From NCBI RefSeq assembly GCF_002086485.1, contig NZ_MVHF01000005.1:224792-288791 (forward strand): DNA of 64,000 bases. Direction: 5' to 3'. How positions within the stretch are numbered: position 1 is the stretch's first letter; each line of letters starts with the position of its first letter. Origin of the DNA: Mycobacterium aquaticum (GTDB lineage: Bacteria > Actinomycetota > Actinomycetes > Mycobacteriales > Mycobacteriaceae). The translations under genes were made by a program, and so were the position numbers. Under the pieces are notes generated by a model. That model saw nothing but the letters and a program-made list of their open reading frames with translations. It had not been told where the DNA came from and made no database searches. Positions 34,306 to 44,055 of the stretch are shown piece after piece.

Positions 34306-36096
34306 TCACGCCGTCGGTGACGGCGTCCACGCCTGCGGCAGGCCCGGTTGTCCCGGGAACAGGTAATCGACGAAAGCCGCTGCGGTGGGCTGTGGTTCGT
34401 GATTGGCCAACCCTGGGCGTTCGTTGGCTTCGACGAACACGTAGTCGCGGCCTGTGATATCGGGCACCAGCAGATCGATGCCGGTGACCGGGATGCCGAT
34501 CGCCTGGGCCGCCGTCACCGCCACCCGGCACAGTTCGGGGTTCACCTCGGCGGTGACGTCGTGGATGGTGCCGCCCTGATGCAGGTTCGCCGTGCGGCGC
34601 ACCCGCAGCCGCTCACCCTCTGGCAGCACGTCGTCGAGTGACCACCCCGCCTCTGCGACGGTGCCCGCGGTGACGTCGTCCATCGGAATGCGTGACTCAC
34701 CACCGGTCGCGGCCTCCCGGCGGCGGCTCTGCGCCTCGATGAGCTCGCGGATGGTGTGCGCGCCGGTTCCGGTGATCTCGGCGGGGCGGCGGATCGCGGC
34801 CGCCACCACCTTGCCGTCGATCACCACCAGCCGAAGGTCGTCGCCGGGCGCACGCTGCTCGATGAGCACCTCCGGGTACTGCTCCCGGGCCCGGTCCAGC
34901 GCCGCGTCGAGTTCGTCGTCACCGTCGACGCCGACGGTGATGCCCTTGCCCTGCTCGCCACGCGTGGGTTTCACCACGACGTCGCCGACCTCGGCAAGGA
35001 ACTCGTGATCGCCGTGGTCGAAGGTGGCCAGCCGGCCCTTGGCGACGGTGATACCGGCCTCGGACACGATGCGCCGGGTTTGGCGTTTGTCGTCGCAGCG
35101 GGCCATGGCCACCGCGGAGGTGAACTCCGACAACGACTCCCGCGTGACGACGCTGCGCCCGCCGTGCGACAGGCGCATCTCACCCGCACCGGCGTCGAGC
35201 ACCTCGACCCAGATGCCGCGACGCATCGCCTCGTCGGCAATGATGCGCGCGTACGGGTTCAGGTCGTCGACGGTCTCCGGGGGATGTGTGAACAGCGGCT
35301 CGTTGATGGCGTTCTTGCGTTTGACGGCCAGCACCGGCACCCGCTGGAATCCGAGCTTTTCGTACAGCGCGATCGCCGCGGTGTTGTCGTGGGCCACCGA
35401 AAGGTCGATGTAGGCCCGGCCCCGGTCGCGGAAGATGCCGGCCAGGGTGCGCGTGAGTGCCTCGCCCACGCCGGGCAGCCCGGCGGTCGGGTCGACGGCC
35501 AACGACCACAGGCTCGAACCGTTCTCCGGATCGTTGAAGAGCTTGTGGTGGTCCACACCGGTCACGGTGCCGATCACCGAGCCGTCGTCGTCGCGAACCG
35601 CCACGAGATACACCGCCGCACTGCGGATGTGGTTGTCCCAGATGACCTCGACCGGTGCGGGCACCATGCCGCACCGCACGTAGACGCGATTCATCTCGTC
35701 GGCGTCGTCGCGGACCCGCAGCGTCCTGATCGAGAACCCGATGGGTTCGGGCGGAGCCAACTCCTCGGTGAACCGCAACCGGTAGGTGTGGCTCGGGTCG
35801 ATGAACAACTCGGCGGGCGAGCGGGCGATCAACACGTGCGACTCGCGCGCGTAGATGCAGATGTCGCGGCGGCCCGGGCCTTCGTGGCCCAGCACCTCGG
35901 CGAGCGTCTCCGGATCGGCGAAGGTCTGGCCGAAAATCAGTCGGCCCCAACCCAGTTCGAGGACGACGTCGTCGGCCATGGCATCGACGAGATGCTGCGG
36001 CGACGCGTCGTGCAGGCCGAGGGTGATGGCCTCGGTGTGGTCGTCGTCGGCATGCACTGCCGCGCGGTTTCCTGCGTCGGGGTCCACGCTGGTCAT
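34306..36096 (-). CDS. ngg: N-acetylglutaminylglutamine synthetase (GNAT + ATP-grasp)
   Basis: 596-residue bifunctional enzyme of NAGGN (N-acetylglutaminylglutamine amide) synthesis. Residues about 110-290 form a GNAT domain (VYLVAVRDDDGSVIGTVTGVDHHKLF, YIDLSVAHDNTAAIALYEKLGF); residues about 310-590 form an ATP-grasp ligase like cyanophycin synthetase (VVKPTRGEQGKGITVGV, RAPGDDLRLVVIDGKVVAA, IPVTGIDLLVPDITGRDYVFVEANERPG). It acetylates and joins two glutamines. ATG at 36096 overlaps the asnO-like stop, so both are made together. NAGGN is an osmoprotectant known in rhizobia and pseudomonads. Confidence 0.9.
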   Translation of the reverse strand: MTSVDPDAGNRAAVHADDDHTEAITLGLHDASPQHLVDAMADDVVLELGWGRLIFGQTFADPETLAEVLGHEGPGRRDICIYARESHVLIARSPAELFIDPSHTYRLRFTEELAPPEPIGFSIRTLRVRDDADEMNRVYVRCGMVPAPVEVIWDNHIRSAAVYLVAVRDDDGSVIGTVTGVDHHKLFNDPENGSSLWSLAVDPTAGLPGVGEALTRTLAGIFRDRGRAYIDLSVAHDNTAAIALYEKLGFQRVPVLAVKRKNAINEPLFTHPPETVDDLNPYARIIADEAMRRGIWVEVLDAGAGEMRLSHGGRSVVTRESLSEFTSAVAMARCDDKRQTRRIVSEAGITVAKGRLATFDHGDHEFLAEVGDVVVKPTRGEQGKGITVGVDGDDELDAALDRAREQYPEVLIEQRAPGDDLRLVVIDGKVVAAAIRRPAEITGTGAHTIRELIEAQSRRREAATGGESRIPMDDVTAGTVAEAGWSLDDVLPEGERLRVRRTANLHQGGTIHDVTAEVNPELCRVAVTAAQAIGIPVTGIDLLVPDITGRDYVFVEANERPGLANHEPQPTAAAFVDYLFPGQPGLPQAWTPSPTA

Positions 36097-37901
36097 GCGG
36101 CCGCTCCCGTGATGCCGTGCCGCTGCAGCCACAGCTCCAGCAGGGCGATCTGCCACAGTTCGTTACCGCGCAGTGGCGTGAGCCGACCGTTCGGATCGGC
36201 CAGCAGCCGGTCGACGGCCGCCGGCCGGAACAGCCCGCGCTCCTTGGCTTCCGGTGCGTAGAGCGCGTCGCGGACCATGTCGAGGTAGAGGCCTTCCAGG
36301 TGGGTCAGGGCGGGCACCGGGAAGTACCCCTTGGGCCGGTCGATGACCTCGGCCGGGATCACCCGGCGCGCAGCCTGTTTGAGCACACCCTTGCCGCCGT
36401 GTGCGGTCTTGAGCTCGGGCGGGCAGGTCGCCGCCAGCTCCACCAACTCGTGGTCGAGGAACGGCACCCGGCCCTCCAGCCCCCACGCCATCGTCATGTT
36501 GTCGACACGTTTGACCGGATCGTCGACCAGCATCACCGTGGTGTCCAGGCGCAGGGCCCGGTCGACTCCGGTCTGTGCGCCGGGCGCGGCGAAGTGATCG
36601 GTGACGAACGCGCCGCTCGGGTCCGCCGTCGCGGCCCGATACGCCTCGCTGATCAGTGCGTTCACCCCGACGGTGTCCCTGTCGAAGAACGCGCGACGGT
36701 AGCCGGCCACCGCTCCCTCGAGCGTCGCCGCGCCGGGCTCGGCCATCGGGGGATACCAGTGGTAGCCGGCGAACACCTCGTCGGCGCCCTGTCCGGACTG
36801 CACCACCTTGACGTGCTTGGCGACCTCTTGGCTCAGCAGGTAGAACGCCACGCAGTCGTGGCTGACCATCGGCTCGCTCATCGCGCCGATCGCGTCGCCG
36901 AGCGCGGGCAGCATGCGGTCGGTGTCGATGCGGATCTGGTGGTGGGCGGTACCGAAGCGGTCGGCGATGATGTCGGAGTACTTGAACTCGTCACCGGCCA
37001 CGCCGCCGACGGACTCGAAACCGATTGAGAACGTGGCCAATCCGTGTTGGCCGGCCTCGGCCAGCAGACCCACGATCAGGCTCGAGTCGACGCCTCCCGA
37101 CAGCAGACAGCCGACCGGGACGTCGGCGACCAGTCGGCGTTCGACCGCCTTGCGCAGCGATTCCAGCACCGCGTCTTCCCAGTCCCGTTCGGACCAGTCG
37201 GCACGGTCGGCGCGCCGGCTGAAGTCCGGGGACCAGTAGGTGGTGGTGCGGACGGCGCCGTCGGGTTCGATGGCCACCACTGACGCGGGCGGCACCTTGC
37301 TGACGCCCCGCAGGATGGTGCGCGGCTGCGGCACCACCGAATGGAACGTCAGGTAGTGGTGCAGCGCTACCGAGTCGATCCGGGTGTCGACGCCTCCGCC
37401 CGCGAGCAGCGCCGGGAGCGTCGAGGCGAACCGGATGCGGTGCGCGTCCTGCGTCAGGTACAGCGGCTTGATGCCGAGGCGGTCGCGCCCCAGCAGCACC
37501 CGGCCGGTGTCACGCTCGGCGATCGCGAACGCGAACATGCCCTTGAGATGCTCGACGAACCGATCACCCCAGTGGTGGTAGGCCTTGAGCAACACCTCGG
37601 TATCGCTGTGCGAGAAGAACCGGTATCCGTGTCCGGACAACTCGCGGCGCAAGTCGCGGTAGTTGTAGATGCAGCCGTTCCAGCTAAGGGCCAACCCCAG
37701 TTCGGGATCGACCATCGGCTGGGCGCCTGCTTCGGTCAGGTCAATGATTTTCAGTCTGCGGTGGCCCAGGGCGACCCGACCTTGCGACCAAACTCCGGCC
37801 GCGTCGGGCCCCCTGAGCGCCATCGCCTCTGCCATGGCCGACACCGCCGAAACATCCGGCGTACGGCCATCGAGACGCACCTCTCCGGTGGCTCCACACA
37901 T
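36093..37901 (-). CDS. asnO: NAGGN amidotransferase (asparagine-synthetase-like)
   Basis: 602-residue glutamine-dependent amidotransferase, forming the terminal amide of N-acetylglutaminylglutamine. MCGATGEVR places the class II nucleophile Cys at residue 2; GATase half continues with RGPDAAGVW and SHSDTEVLLKAY; the synthetase half has VGCLLSGGVDSSLIVGLL (PP-loop SGGVDS) and SGQGADEVFAGYHWYP. It differs from AsnB of protein metabolism in coupling to the ngg gene (ATGA overlap). ATG at 37901 is fixed by the requirement for Cys2. Confidence 0.9.
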   Translation of the reverse strand: MCGATGEVRLDGRTPDVSAVSAMAEAMALRGPDAAGVWSQGRVALGHRRLKIIDLTEAGAQPMVDPELGLALSWNGCIYNYRDLRRELSGHGYRFFSHSDTEVLLKAYHHWGDRFVEHLKGMFAFAIAERDTGRVLLGRDRLGIKPLYLTQDAHRIRFASTLPALLAGGGVDTRIDSVALHHYLTFHSVVPQPRTILRGVSKVPPASVVAIEPDGAVRTTTYWSPDFSRRADRADWSERDWEDAVLESLRKAVERRLVADVPVGCLLSGGVDSSLIVGLLAEAGQHGLATFSIGFESVGGVAGDEFKYSDIIADRFGTAHHQIRIDTDRMLPALGDAIGAMSEPMVSHDCVAFYLLSQEVAKHVKVVQSGQGADEVFAGYHWYPPMAEPGAATLEGAVAGYRRAFFDRDTVGVNALISEAYRAATADPSGAFVTDHFAAPGAQTGVDRALRLDTTVMLVDDPVKRVDNMTMAWGLEGRVPFLDHELVELAATCPPELKTAHGGKGVLKQAARRVIPAEVIDRPKGYFPVPALTHLEGLYLDMVRDALYAPEAKERGLFRPAAVDRLLADPNGRLTPLRGNELWQIALLELWLQRHGITGAAA

Positions 37902-37985
37902 CAGTTCGACCCTACAAGCATTACGCGCCGGTGTCTCACTCGCGGCGTGTCGCAGCCTGTCTCTGCAGGTCAGAAACATGCGTAT

Positions 37986-38024
37986 CGGGTACGCACCGGC
38001 GCGTGGGGGCGAGGTGCGTACCCG
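37986..38024 (-). terminator. Strong hairpin behind the amine/amino acid permease gene
   Basis: 12-bp perfect arms CGGGTACGCACC and GGTGCGTACCCG around 15 bases, 7 bases after the permease stop on the minus strand and 85 bases before the asnO start. The stem is long enough for an intrinsic terminator without U-tract. Confidence 0.65.
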
Positions 38025-38030
38025 GGTCCG

Positions 38031-39608
38031 TCAGACTTTCGGAGTCTCCAGCTGTTTGATGGGTCCGGTGAACCAATGCTTGACCGACACGTGCCAGTAG
38101 ACGAACAGCAGCAGCAGCACGCCACCGACGAGCAGCGGGGTGTAGTTGACGAACTTCCACTCGAAGCTCGGGTCCCACGGCATGCCGCCCAGCGAAGTCG
38201 GGAACATCGCGATTATCGCGGTGACGATGATCTCGGCAATGGCGATCGGCGCCATCCACTTGTAGTTGCTGCCCAGGTTCCACCGACCCTGCTCGAACGA
38301 GTCGCCGGCCTTCCACCGGTAGTAGATCGGCACGGCGAAGCACAGGTAGAGGCCGACCACGCCGATCGAGACCACCGCGAAGAACGCGACGGGTGACGGC
38401 ACTTCCACACCGTTCACCGGGATCTTCACGGGCACGATTGCGGGCAGCGTGATGATGGCCGCGATGGTCGCCGTGACCATGACGGCATTGGCCGGCACCT
38501 TGGTGGCGTTGACCTTCGACCACAACTGGTGTCCTGGCACGGCCCGGTCGCGGCTGAACGCGAACAGCATGCGCGAGGCGCTGGTCTGGCAGGCCGTGGT
38601 GCAGAACAACTGACCTGCGGTCGAGATGAGCAGTACGGCGCCGGCCCACTTGGAGCCGAGCGCCTGGGTGAAGATCGTCGCGACCGCGCCGCCGTTGGCC
38701 GACACCTCATCGGCGTTCTGCACGGCAAAGAGGAAGGACAGCAACAGGATCCAGCCGCCGATCGCCGAGTAGAAGATGGACTGCCAGATCCCCTTGGCTG
38801 CGGCGTTCGCGGCGCTCTTGGTCTCTTCGGACAGATGGGCGGACGCGTCGTAGCCGGTGATCGTGTACTGCGTCAGGATGGCGCTGATCGGCAGGACGAA
38901 CAGGAGCCAGCCCCACCCGGACGTGGCGCCCGAGAAGAGGCCGGAGTTGTTGATCGTCTTGGCGAACACGTCGGAGACGCTGGCGTGCTGCGCGGGCAGC
39001 AGCCACAGGATCGCGATGACCGCGGCCGCACCCGCGACATGCCACCACACCGAGATGTTGTTGATGACCGCCAGCAGGTGCGACGAGAAGATGTTGATCA
39101 CCGCCGAGACCACCAGGATGATCAGGAACATGATGAACACCCGGGTCAGGCTGTAGCCGGCGAGCCAGGATTCGCTGAACGTGCCCAGGGTGAGATCCAG
39201 GAAGGTCGCGCTGCCATAGGCAACCGACGCCAGGATGGCGATCAGCCCGATGAGATTGAGCCAGCCGGTGTAGAAGCCGGCTTTGGGGCCGCCGAGTTTC
39301 GAGGCCCACCAGTAGATGCCGCCGGACGTGGGATAGGCCGAAACCAGTTCGGACATGCACAACCCGATGACGAGGATGAAGGCCGAGACGATCGGCCAGC
39401 CCCATGCGATGGCGGCCGGGCCGCCGTTGTTCCAGCCGAGGCCGAAAGACGTGAAACAGCCCGCCAGGATCGAGATGATCGAGAACGAGATGGCGAAGTT
39501 GGAGAATCCCGACCAGGACCGATGGAGTTCCTGGACGTAGCCGAGTTTCGCGAGATGTTTTTCGTCGTCGGTGAGGTCTTCGGTGAGTTCTTCGTGCCCC
39601 TCGGGCAT
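38031..39608 (-). CDS. APC-family amine/amino acid permease
   Basis: 525-residue, 12-helix membrane transporter of the APC superfamily (GABA/choline-type permease group). N-terminal LAKLGYVQELHRSWSGFSNFAISFSIISILAGC and the YPTSGGIYWWASKLGG loop are family hallmarks, as are GYDASAHLSEETKSA and FAFSRDRAVPGHQLW. ATG at 39608 has GAGGAGG seven bases upstream. It diverges from the glnA4 cluster and very probably supplies its substrate, an amine or GABA-like compound. The divergent region holds an inverted repeat that could bind the FadR-type regulator. Confidence 0.88.
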   Translation of the reverse strand: MPEGHEELTEDLTDDEKHLAKLGYVQELHRSWSGFSNFAISFSIISILAGCFTSFGLGWNNGGPAAIAWGWPIVSAFILVIGLCMSELVSAYPTSGGIYWWASKLGGPKAGFYTGWLNLIGLIAILASVAYGSATFLDLTLGTFSESWLAGYSLTRVFIMFLIILVVSAVINIFSSHLLAVINNISVWWHVAGAAAVIAILWLLPAQHASVSDVFAKTINNSGLFSGATSGWGWLLFVLPISAILTQYTITGYDASAHLSEETKSAANAAAKGIWQSIFYSAIGGWILLLSFLFAVQNADEVSANGGAVATIFTQALGSKWAGAVLLISTAGQLFCTTACQTSASRMLFAFSRDRAVPGHQLWSKVNATKVPANAVMVTATIAAIITLPAIVPVKIPVNGVEVPSPVAFFAVVSIGVVGLYLCFAVPIYYRWKAGDSFEQGRWNLGSNYKWMAPIAIAEIIVTAIIAMFPTSLGGMPWDPSFEWKFVNYTPLLVGGVLLLLFVYWHVSVKHWFTGPIKQLETPKV

Positions 39609-39644
39609 GGCGCCTCCTCATGGCAGGGCGGTGGGCGGTATTCC

Positions 39645-39676
39645 AGGACAATAGAGCCTTATTGGTCTGTTGTCCT
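39645..39676. promoter_or_regulatory. Inverted-repeat operator between permease and glnA4
   Basis: Perfect outer arms AGGACAA (39645-39651) and TTGTCCT (39670-39676) and inner CAATA (39649-39653) / TATTG (39660-39664). It lies 37 bases before the permease start and about 105 before glnA4. Candidate site for the FadR-type regulator at 44056. Confidence 0.5.
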
Positions 39677-39781
39677 ACCTTTCGACCGGAAAATCGTGCA
39701 TATTAAGGAGGCGATCGCCCGTCCGTCGTGGTCGCAATGGTCGACTTGCCGTCACGTAACCGACGGGCAGGAAGGTGCGCA

Positions 39782-41149
39782 ATGAGCCTGAACCGCGGCA
39801 TGCTGGCACAAGGCGATCTGGAGCAAATGGTCGCCGCAGGCGACATCGACACCGTGATCCTGGCGTTCTGTGACATGCAGGGGCGGCTCACCGGCAAGCG
39901 GGTGTCGGCGCGGCTGTTCGTCGAGGACGTCGCCGCCCACGGCGCCGAGTGTTGCAACTATCTGATGGCCGTCGACGTCGAGATGAACACGGTGTCCGGC
40001 TACGCCTCCTCCAGTTGGGAGACCGGCTACGGCGACATGGTGATGCGGCCCGACTTCGCCACCTTGCGGTTGATTCCCTGGCTGCCGGGAACCGCGCTGG
40101 TGATGGCGGATCTGTTCTGGCTCGACGGCCGCCCGGTCGCCGCAGCGCCACGCGCCATCCTCGACCGCCAGATCGACCGGCTCAGCGAGCGCGGACTGGT
40201 GCCCTACGCGGGTACCGAACTCGAATTCATGGTGTTCGACAACAGCTTTCGCGAAGCTTGGGCGGCGGGCTATCGGGGCCTTACGCCGGCCAGCGACTAC
40301 AACATCGACTACGCCATGCTCGCGTCGACCCGGATGGAGCCGTTGCTGCGCGACATCCGCCTCGGCATGGAGGGCGCAGGCATGTACTGCGAGGGCGTCA
40401 AGGGGGAGTGCAACCTGGGCCAGCAGGAGATCGCGTTCCGCTACGACCATGCCAGGACCACGTGCGACAACCACACCATCTATCGCAACGGCGCCAAGGA
40501 GATCGCCGACCAGCACGGCAAGAGCCTGACGTTCATGGCGAAGTTCGACGAACGCGAAGGCAACAGCTGCCACATTCACATCTCGTTGCGCGGGGACGAC
40601 GGCAGTGCCGTGTTCGCCGACAGCGCCGACCCGCTCGGGATGTCGCCGATGTTCCGCAGCTTCATCGCCGGCCAGCTCGCGACCATGCGCGAGCTGACCC
40701 TGTTCTATGCGCCGAACATCAACTCCTACAAGCGGTTTGCCGACGGTAGCTTCGCGCCGACCGCCGTCGCCTGGGGACTGGACAACCGCACGTGCGCGTT
40801 GCGGGTGGTGGGCCGCGGCCACGGCATGCGCATGGAGAACCGGGCACCCGGCGGCGACGTCAACCAATATCTGGCCATCGCCGCGCTGATCGCGGGCGGT
40901 CTCTACGGCATCGAGCGGGAACTCGAACTGCCCGAGGCGTTGGCCGGCAACGCCTATGCCAGCGGTGCCGAGCGGCTGCCGACCACGCTGGCCGAAGCGG
41001 CCGCGCTGTTCGAGAAGTCCGAGATCGCGCGCGAGGCGTTCGGCGACGACGTCGTCGAACACTATCTCAACAACGCACGGGTCGAGCTGGCGGCTTTCAA
41101 TGCCGCGGTTACGGATTGGGAAAGGGTGCGAGGTTTTGAACGGCTCTGA
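39782..41149 (+). CDS. glnA4: Glutamine synthetase-like gamma-glutamyl amine ligase
   Basis: 455-residue GlnA4-type enzyme (Rv2860c orthologue by position). GS-fold motifs: TELEFMVFD, KGECNLGQQEI, GNSCHIHISL, INSYKRFADGSFAPTAVAWGLDNRT and ENRAPGGDVNQYLAIAALI. The set fits the group that ligates glutamate to amines (polyamines or ethanolamine) rather than ammonia: it sits with a gamma-glutamyl hydrolase, two dehydrogenases and a permease, and lacks an adenylylation loop. ATG at 39782 has GGAAGGTG upstream. Streptomyces GlnA4 makes gamma-glutamylethanolamide; the mycobacterial substrate is unproven. Confidence 0.9.
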   Translation: MSLNRGMLAQGDLEQMVAAGDIDTVILAFCDMQGRLTGKRVSARLFVEDVAAHGAECCNYLMAVDVEMNTVSGYASSSWETGYGDMVMRPDFATLRLIPWLPGTALVMADLFWLDGRPVAAAPRAILDRQIDRLSERGLVPYAGTELEFMVFDNSFREAWAAGYRGLTPASDYNIDYAMLASTRMEPLLRDIRLGMEGAGMYCEGVKGECNLGQQEIAFRYDHARTTCDNHTIYRNGAKEIADQHGKSLTFMAKFDEREGNSCHIHISLRGDDGSAVFADSADPLGMSPMFRSFIAGQLATMRELTLFYAPNINSYKRFADGSFAPTAVAWGLDNRTCALRVVGRGHGMRMENRAPGGDVNQYLAIAALIAGGLYGIERELELPEALAGNAYASGAERLPTTLAEAAALFEKSEIAREAFGDDVVEHYLNNARVELAAFNAAVTDWERVRGFERL

Positions 41150-41891
41150 CGCGCACCCGCAGGCTCGCCCGGTGATCGGTGTGAGCACCTACCTGCAGCA
41201 GGCGCGGACCGGAGTGTGGGACGTCACCGCCAGTTTCCTGCCCGCGAGCTATATCGAAGGAGTGAACCGCGGCGGGGGCACCGCGGTGCTGCTGCCGCCG
41301 CAACCCGACGGCGCCGCGGTGGCCGACCGGGTGCTCGACGGGATCGACGGATTGGTGATCAGCGGCGGGCGTGACGTGGACCCGGCGGCCTACGGTCAGC
41401 CTCGTCATCCTTCGACGGATGAACCCGTGGGCTACCGCGACGAATGGGATTTCGCCCTGGTGCGCGCCGCACTGCGGCGCGGGCTGCCGCTGCTCGGAAT
41501 CTGCCGTGGCGCACAGGTGCTCAACGTCGCGCTCGGCGGCACGCTGCATCAGCATCTGCCCGACGTGCTCGGTCATACCCGGCATCAGCGGGGCAACGCG
41601 GTGTTCAGTACGTCGTCTGTGCAGACGGTGCCGGGTACCCGGCTCGCCGGCCTGATCGGGGCGCACTCCGATGCGCAGTGTTATCACCACCAGGCCATCG
41701 ACCGGCTCGGTGACGGCCTGGTGGTCAGTGCCCGCGACACCACCGAGGGCGTCGTCGAAGGTATAGAGCTTCCCGGTGACCAGTTCGTACTGGCCGTGCA
41801 GTGGCATCCCGAGGAACGCCTCGACGACGTCCGGCTTTTCGCAGGGTTAGTCGAGGCCGCCAAATCGTATGCGACAGAGAGGGTTTCATGA
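41136..41891 (+). CDS. Gamma-glutamyl-GABA hydrolase-like amidotransferase (PuuD type)
   Basis: 251-residue class I GATase-like hydrolase that removes gamma-glutamate from an oxidised amine. PVIGVSTYLQQARTGVWDV opening, the motif ISGGRDVDPAAYG, GICRGAQVLNVALGG with nucleophile Cys, and QWHPEE with the His-Glu pair. TTG at 41136 is used because no ATG or GTG exists before the conserved N-terminus and GGGAAAGG lies upstream; the gene overlaps glnA4 by 14 bases. Rv2859c by position. Its TGA overlaps the dehydrogenase ATG. Confidence 0.85.
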   Translation: MNGSDAHPQARPVIGVSTYLQQARTGVWDVTASFLPASYIEGVNRGGGTAVLLPPQPDGAAVADRVLDGIDGLVISGGRDVDPAAYGQPRHPSTDEPVGYRDEWDFALVRAALRRGLPLLGICRGAQVLNVALGGTLHQHLPDVLGHTRHQRGNAVFSTSSVQTVPGTRLAGLIGAHSDAQCYHHQAIDRLGDGLVVSARDTTEGVVEGIELPGDQFVLAVQWHPEERLDDVRLFAGLVEAAKSYATERVS

Positions 41892-43264
41892 GCACTGCGC
41901 AAGTCATCAATCCCGCCACCGAGGAGGTGCTGCGCACCGTCGACCTGCTCGACGAGGCGGCGGTCGACGACGCGGTGGGCCGCGCCACGGCCGCGCAACG
42001 GCGGTGGGCCCGGTTGGCGCCTGCGGAGCGGGCCGGGGCCCTGCGGGCCTTCGCCGCTGCCGTCGACGCCCATGTCGACGAGCTCGCGGCGCTCGAGGTG
42101 GCCAACTCCGGGCATCCGATCGGACAGGCCGAATGGGAGGCCGGGCATGTCCGCGACGTGCTGCAGTTCTACTCGGCGACCCCGGAACGGTTGAGCGGCA
42201 AGCAGATTCCCGTGGCGGGCGGTATCGACGTGACGTTCAACGAGCCGCTCGGCGTCGTCGGCGTCATCACACCGTGGAATTTCCCGATGCCCATCGCGGC
42301 ATGGGGCTTCGCCCCCGCACTCGCGGCGGGCAACGCCGTACTGCTCAAACCCGCCGAATGGACACCGCTGACCTCGATTCGGATCGGTGAGTTGGCCGCC
42401 GAATCCGGTCTGGATCCCGACCTGTTCCAGGTGTTGCCCGGCAAGGGCGCCGTGGTGGGGGAGCGCTTCGTCACCCACCCCGGCGTGCGCAAGGTCGTGT
42501 TCACCGGCTCCACCGAGGTCGGTACGAGGGTGATGGCCGGCGCTGCGGCGCAGGTGAAGCGGGTCACGCTCGAACTGGGCGGCAAGAGCGCCAATATCGT
42601 GTTCGACGATTGCGACATCGAGCGTGCGGCTGCCACGGCGCCGTACGGAGTGTTCGACAACGCCGGTCAGGACTGCTGTGCCCGCAGCCGGATCCTGGTG
42701 CAGCGCAATGTGTACGACCGTTTCATGGAATTGCTGGAGCCTGCGGTCAAGGGGGTGGCGGTCGGTGATCCTGCGGTGCGTGCCACCGAGATGGGGCCGT
42801 TGGTGTCACGTCCACACTGGGAGTCGGTGGCCTCCTACGTCCCCGACGACGCCCCGGTAGCATTCCGTGGTTCCGCTCCCGACGGCCCCGGGTTCTGGTT
42901 CCCGCCAACGGTGTTGACGCCGCAGCCCTCCGACCGGACGGTCACCGAAGAGATCTTCGGCCCCGTGGTGACGGTGCTGCCCTTCGACGACGAGGCGGCA
43001 GCCGTCGCACTCGCCAATGACACGCCCTATGGATTGTCGGGTTCGATCTGGACCGACAACCTCTCGCGCGCCGTGCGGGTGTCCCGCGCGGTCGAAGCAG
43101 GCAATCTCAGCGTCAACTCGCATTCGTCGGTGCGCTACAACACCCCGTTCGGCGGCTTCAAGCAGTCGGGCCTGGGCCGCGAGCTGGGGCCGGACGCGCC
43201 GCTGTCCTTCACCGAGACCAAGAACGTCTTTTTCGCAGTCGAAGATCGAGCAGAGGAGCTCTAG
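41888..43264 (+). CDS. aldC: Aldehyde dehydrogenase (Rv2858c/AldC type)
   Basis: 458-residue NAD(P)-dependent aldehyde dehydrogenase. ITPWNFPMPIAAWGFAPALAAGNAVLLKP, FTGSTEVG, LELGGKSANIVFDD (Glu base) and GQDCCARSR (catalytic Cys) are all present; C-terminal YGLSGSIWT and PFGGFKQSGLGRE complete the family pattern. Expected to oxidise the gamma-glutamyl aminoaldehyde or a similar aldehyde to the acid before hydrolysis. ATG 41888 overlaps the upstream stop; next gene starts directly after its TAG. Confidence 0.92.
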   Translation: MSTAQVINPATEEVLRTVDLLDEAAVDDAVGRATAAQRRWARLAPAERAGALRAFAAAVDAHVDELAALEVANSGHPIGQAEWEAGHVRDVLQFYSATPERLSGKQIPVAGGIDVTFNEPLGVVGVITPWNFPMPIAAWGFAPALAAGNAVLLKPAEWTPLTSIRIGELAAESGLDPDLFQVLPGKGAVVGERFVTHPGVRKVVFTGSTEVGTRVMAGAAAQVKRVTLELGGKSANIVFDDCDIERAAATAPYGVFDNAGQDCCARSRILVQRNVYDRFMELLEPAVKGVAVGDPAVRATEMGPLVSRPHWESVASYVPDDAPVAFRGSAPDGPGFWFPPTVLTPQPSDRTVTEEIFGPVVTVLPFDDEAAAVALANDTPYGLSGSIWTDNLSRAVRVSRAVEAGNLSVNSHSSVRYNTPFGGFKQSGLGRELGPDAPLSFTETKNVFFAVEDRAEEL

Positions 43265-44038
43265 ATGGATCTCACCCAGCGTCTGGCAGGCAAGGTCGCC
43301 GTCATCACCGGCGGTGCCAGCGGTATCGGCCTGGCCACCGGCAAGCGGCTGCGTGCCGAGGGCGCCACGATCGTGGTGGGCGACATCGACCCTGCCACCG
43401 GCAAGGCCGCCGCCGACGAGCTCGAGGGGCTGTTCGTGGCCGTCGACGTCGCCGACCAGGCCGCGGTGGACAACCTCTTCGACACGGCCGCGTCGACTTT
43501 CGGCAGCGTCGACATCGCGTTCAACAACGCGGGCATCTCGCCGCCCGACGACGATCTCATCGAGAGCACCGAACTGCCGGCGTGGCAGCGCGTGCAGGAC
43601 GTCAACCTCAAGAGCGTGTACCTGTCGTGCCGCGCGGCGCTGCGACACATGGTGCCCGCCGGCAAAGGGTCGATCATCAACACCGCGTCGTTCGTCGCGG
43701 TGATGGGCTCGGCCACCTCGCAGATCTCCTACACCGCGTCCAAGGGCGGCGTGTTGGCGATGTCGCGGGAGCTCGGCGTCCAGTACGCCCGCAGCGGTAT
43801 CCGGGTCAACGCCCTGTGCCCGGGGCCGGTCAACACGCCGCTGCTGCAGGAGCTGTTCGCCAAGGATCCCGAGCGCGCGGCGCGGCGCCTGGTGCACATC
43901 CCGCTGGGCCGGTTCGCCGAACCCGAGGAACTGGCGGCCGCGGTGGCCTTCCTGGCCAGTGACGACGCGTCGTTCATCACGGGCTCGACATTCCTCGTCG
44001 ACGGTGGCATCAGCTCGGCCTACGTGACACCGCTGTGA
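43265..44038 (+). CDS. SDR-family oxidoreductase (Rv2857c type)
   Basis: 257-residue classical SDR. VITGGASGIGLATG cofactor loop, NNAGIS, NTASFVAVMGSA, SYTASKGGVLAMSREL (Tyr-Lys), ITGSTFLVDGG. Starts on the base after the aldehyde dehydrogenase stop. In the gamma-glutamyl amine cluster it could oxidise an alcohol intermediate such as the hydroxyl of an ethanolamide. It closes the block equivalent to Rv2860c-Rv2857c. Confidence 0.88.
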   Translation: MDLTQRLAGKVAVITGGASGIGLATGKRLRAEGATIVVGDIDPATGKAAADELEGLFVAVDVADQAAVDNLFDTAASTFGSVDIAFNNAGISPPDDDLIESTELPAWQRVQDVNLKSVYLSCRAALRHMVPAGKGSIINTASFVAVMGSATSQISYTASKGGVLAMSRELGVQYARSGIRVNALCPGPVNTPLLQELFAKDPERAARRLVHIPLGRFAEPEELAAAVAFLASDDASFITGSTFLVDGGISSAYVTPL

Positions 44039-44055
44039 CACCCTGATAGCTCGTT

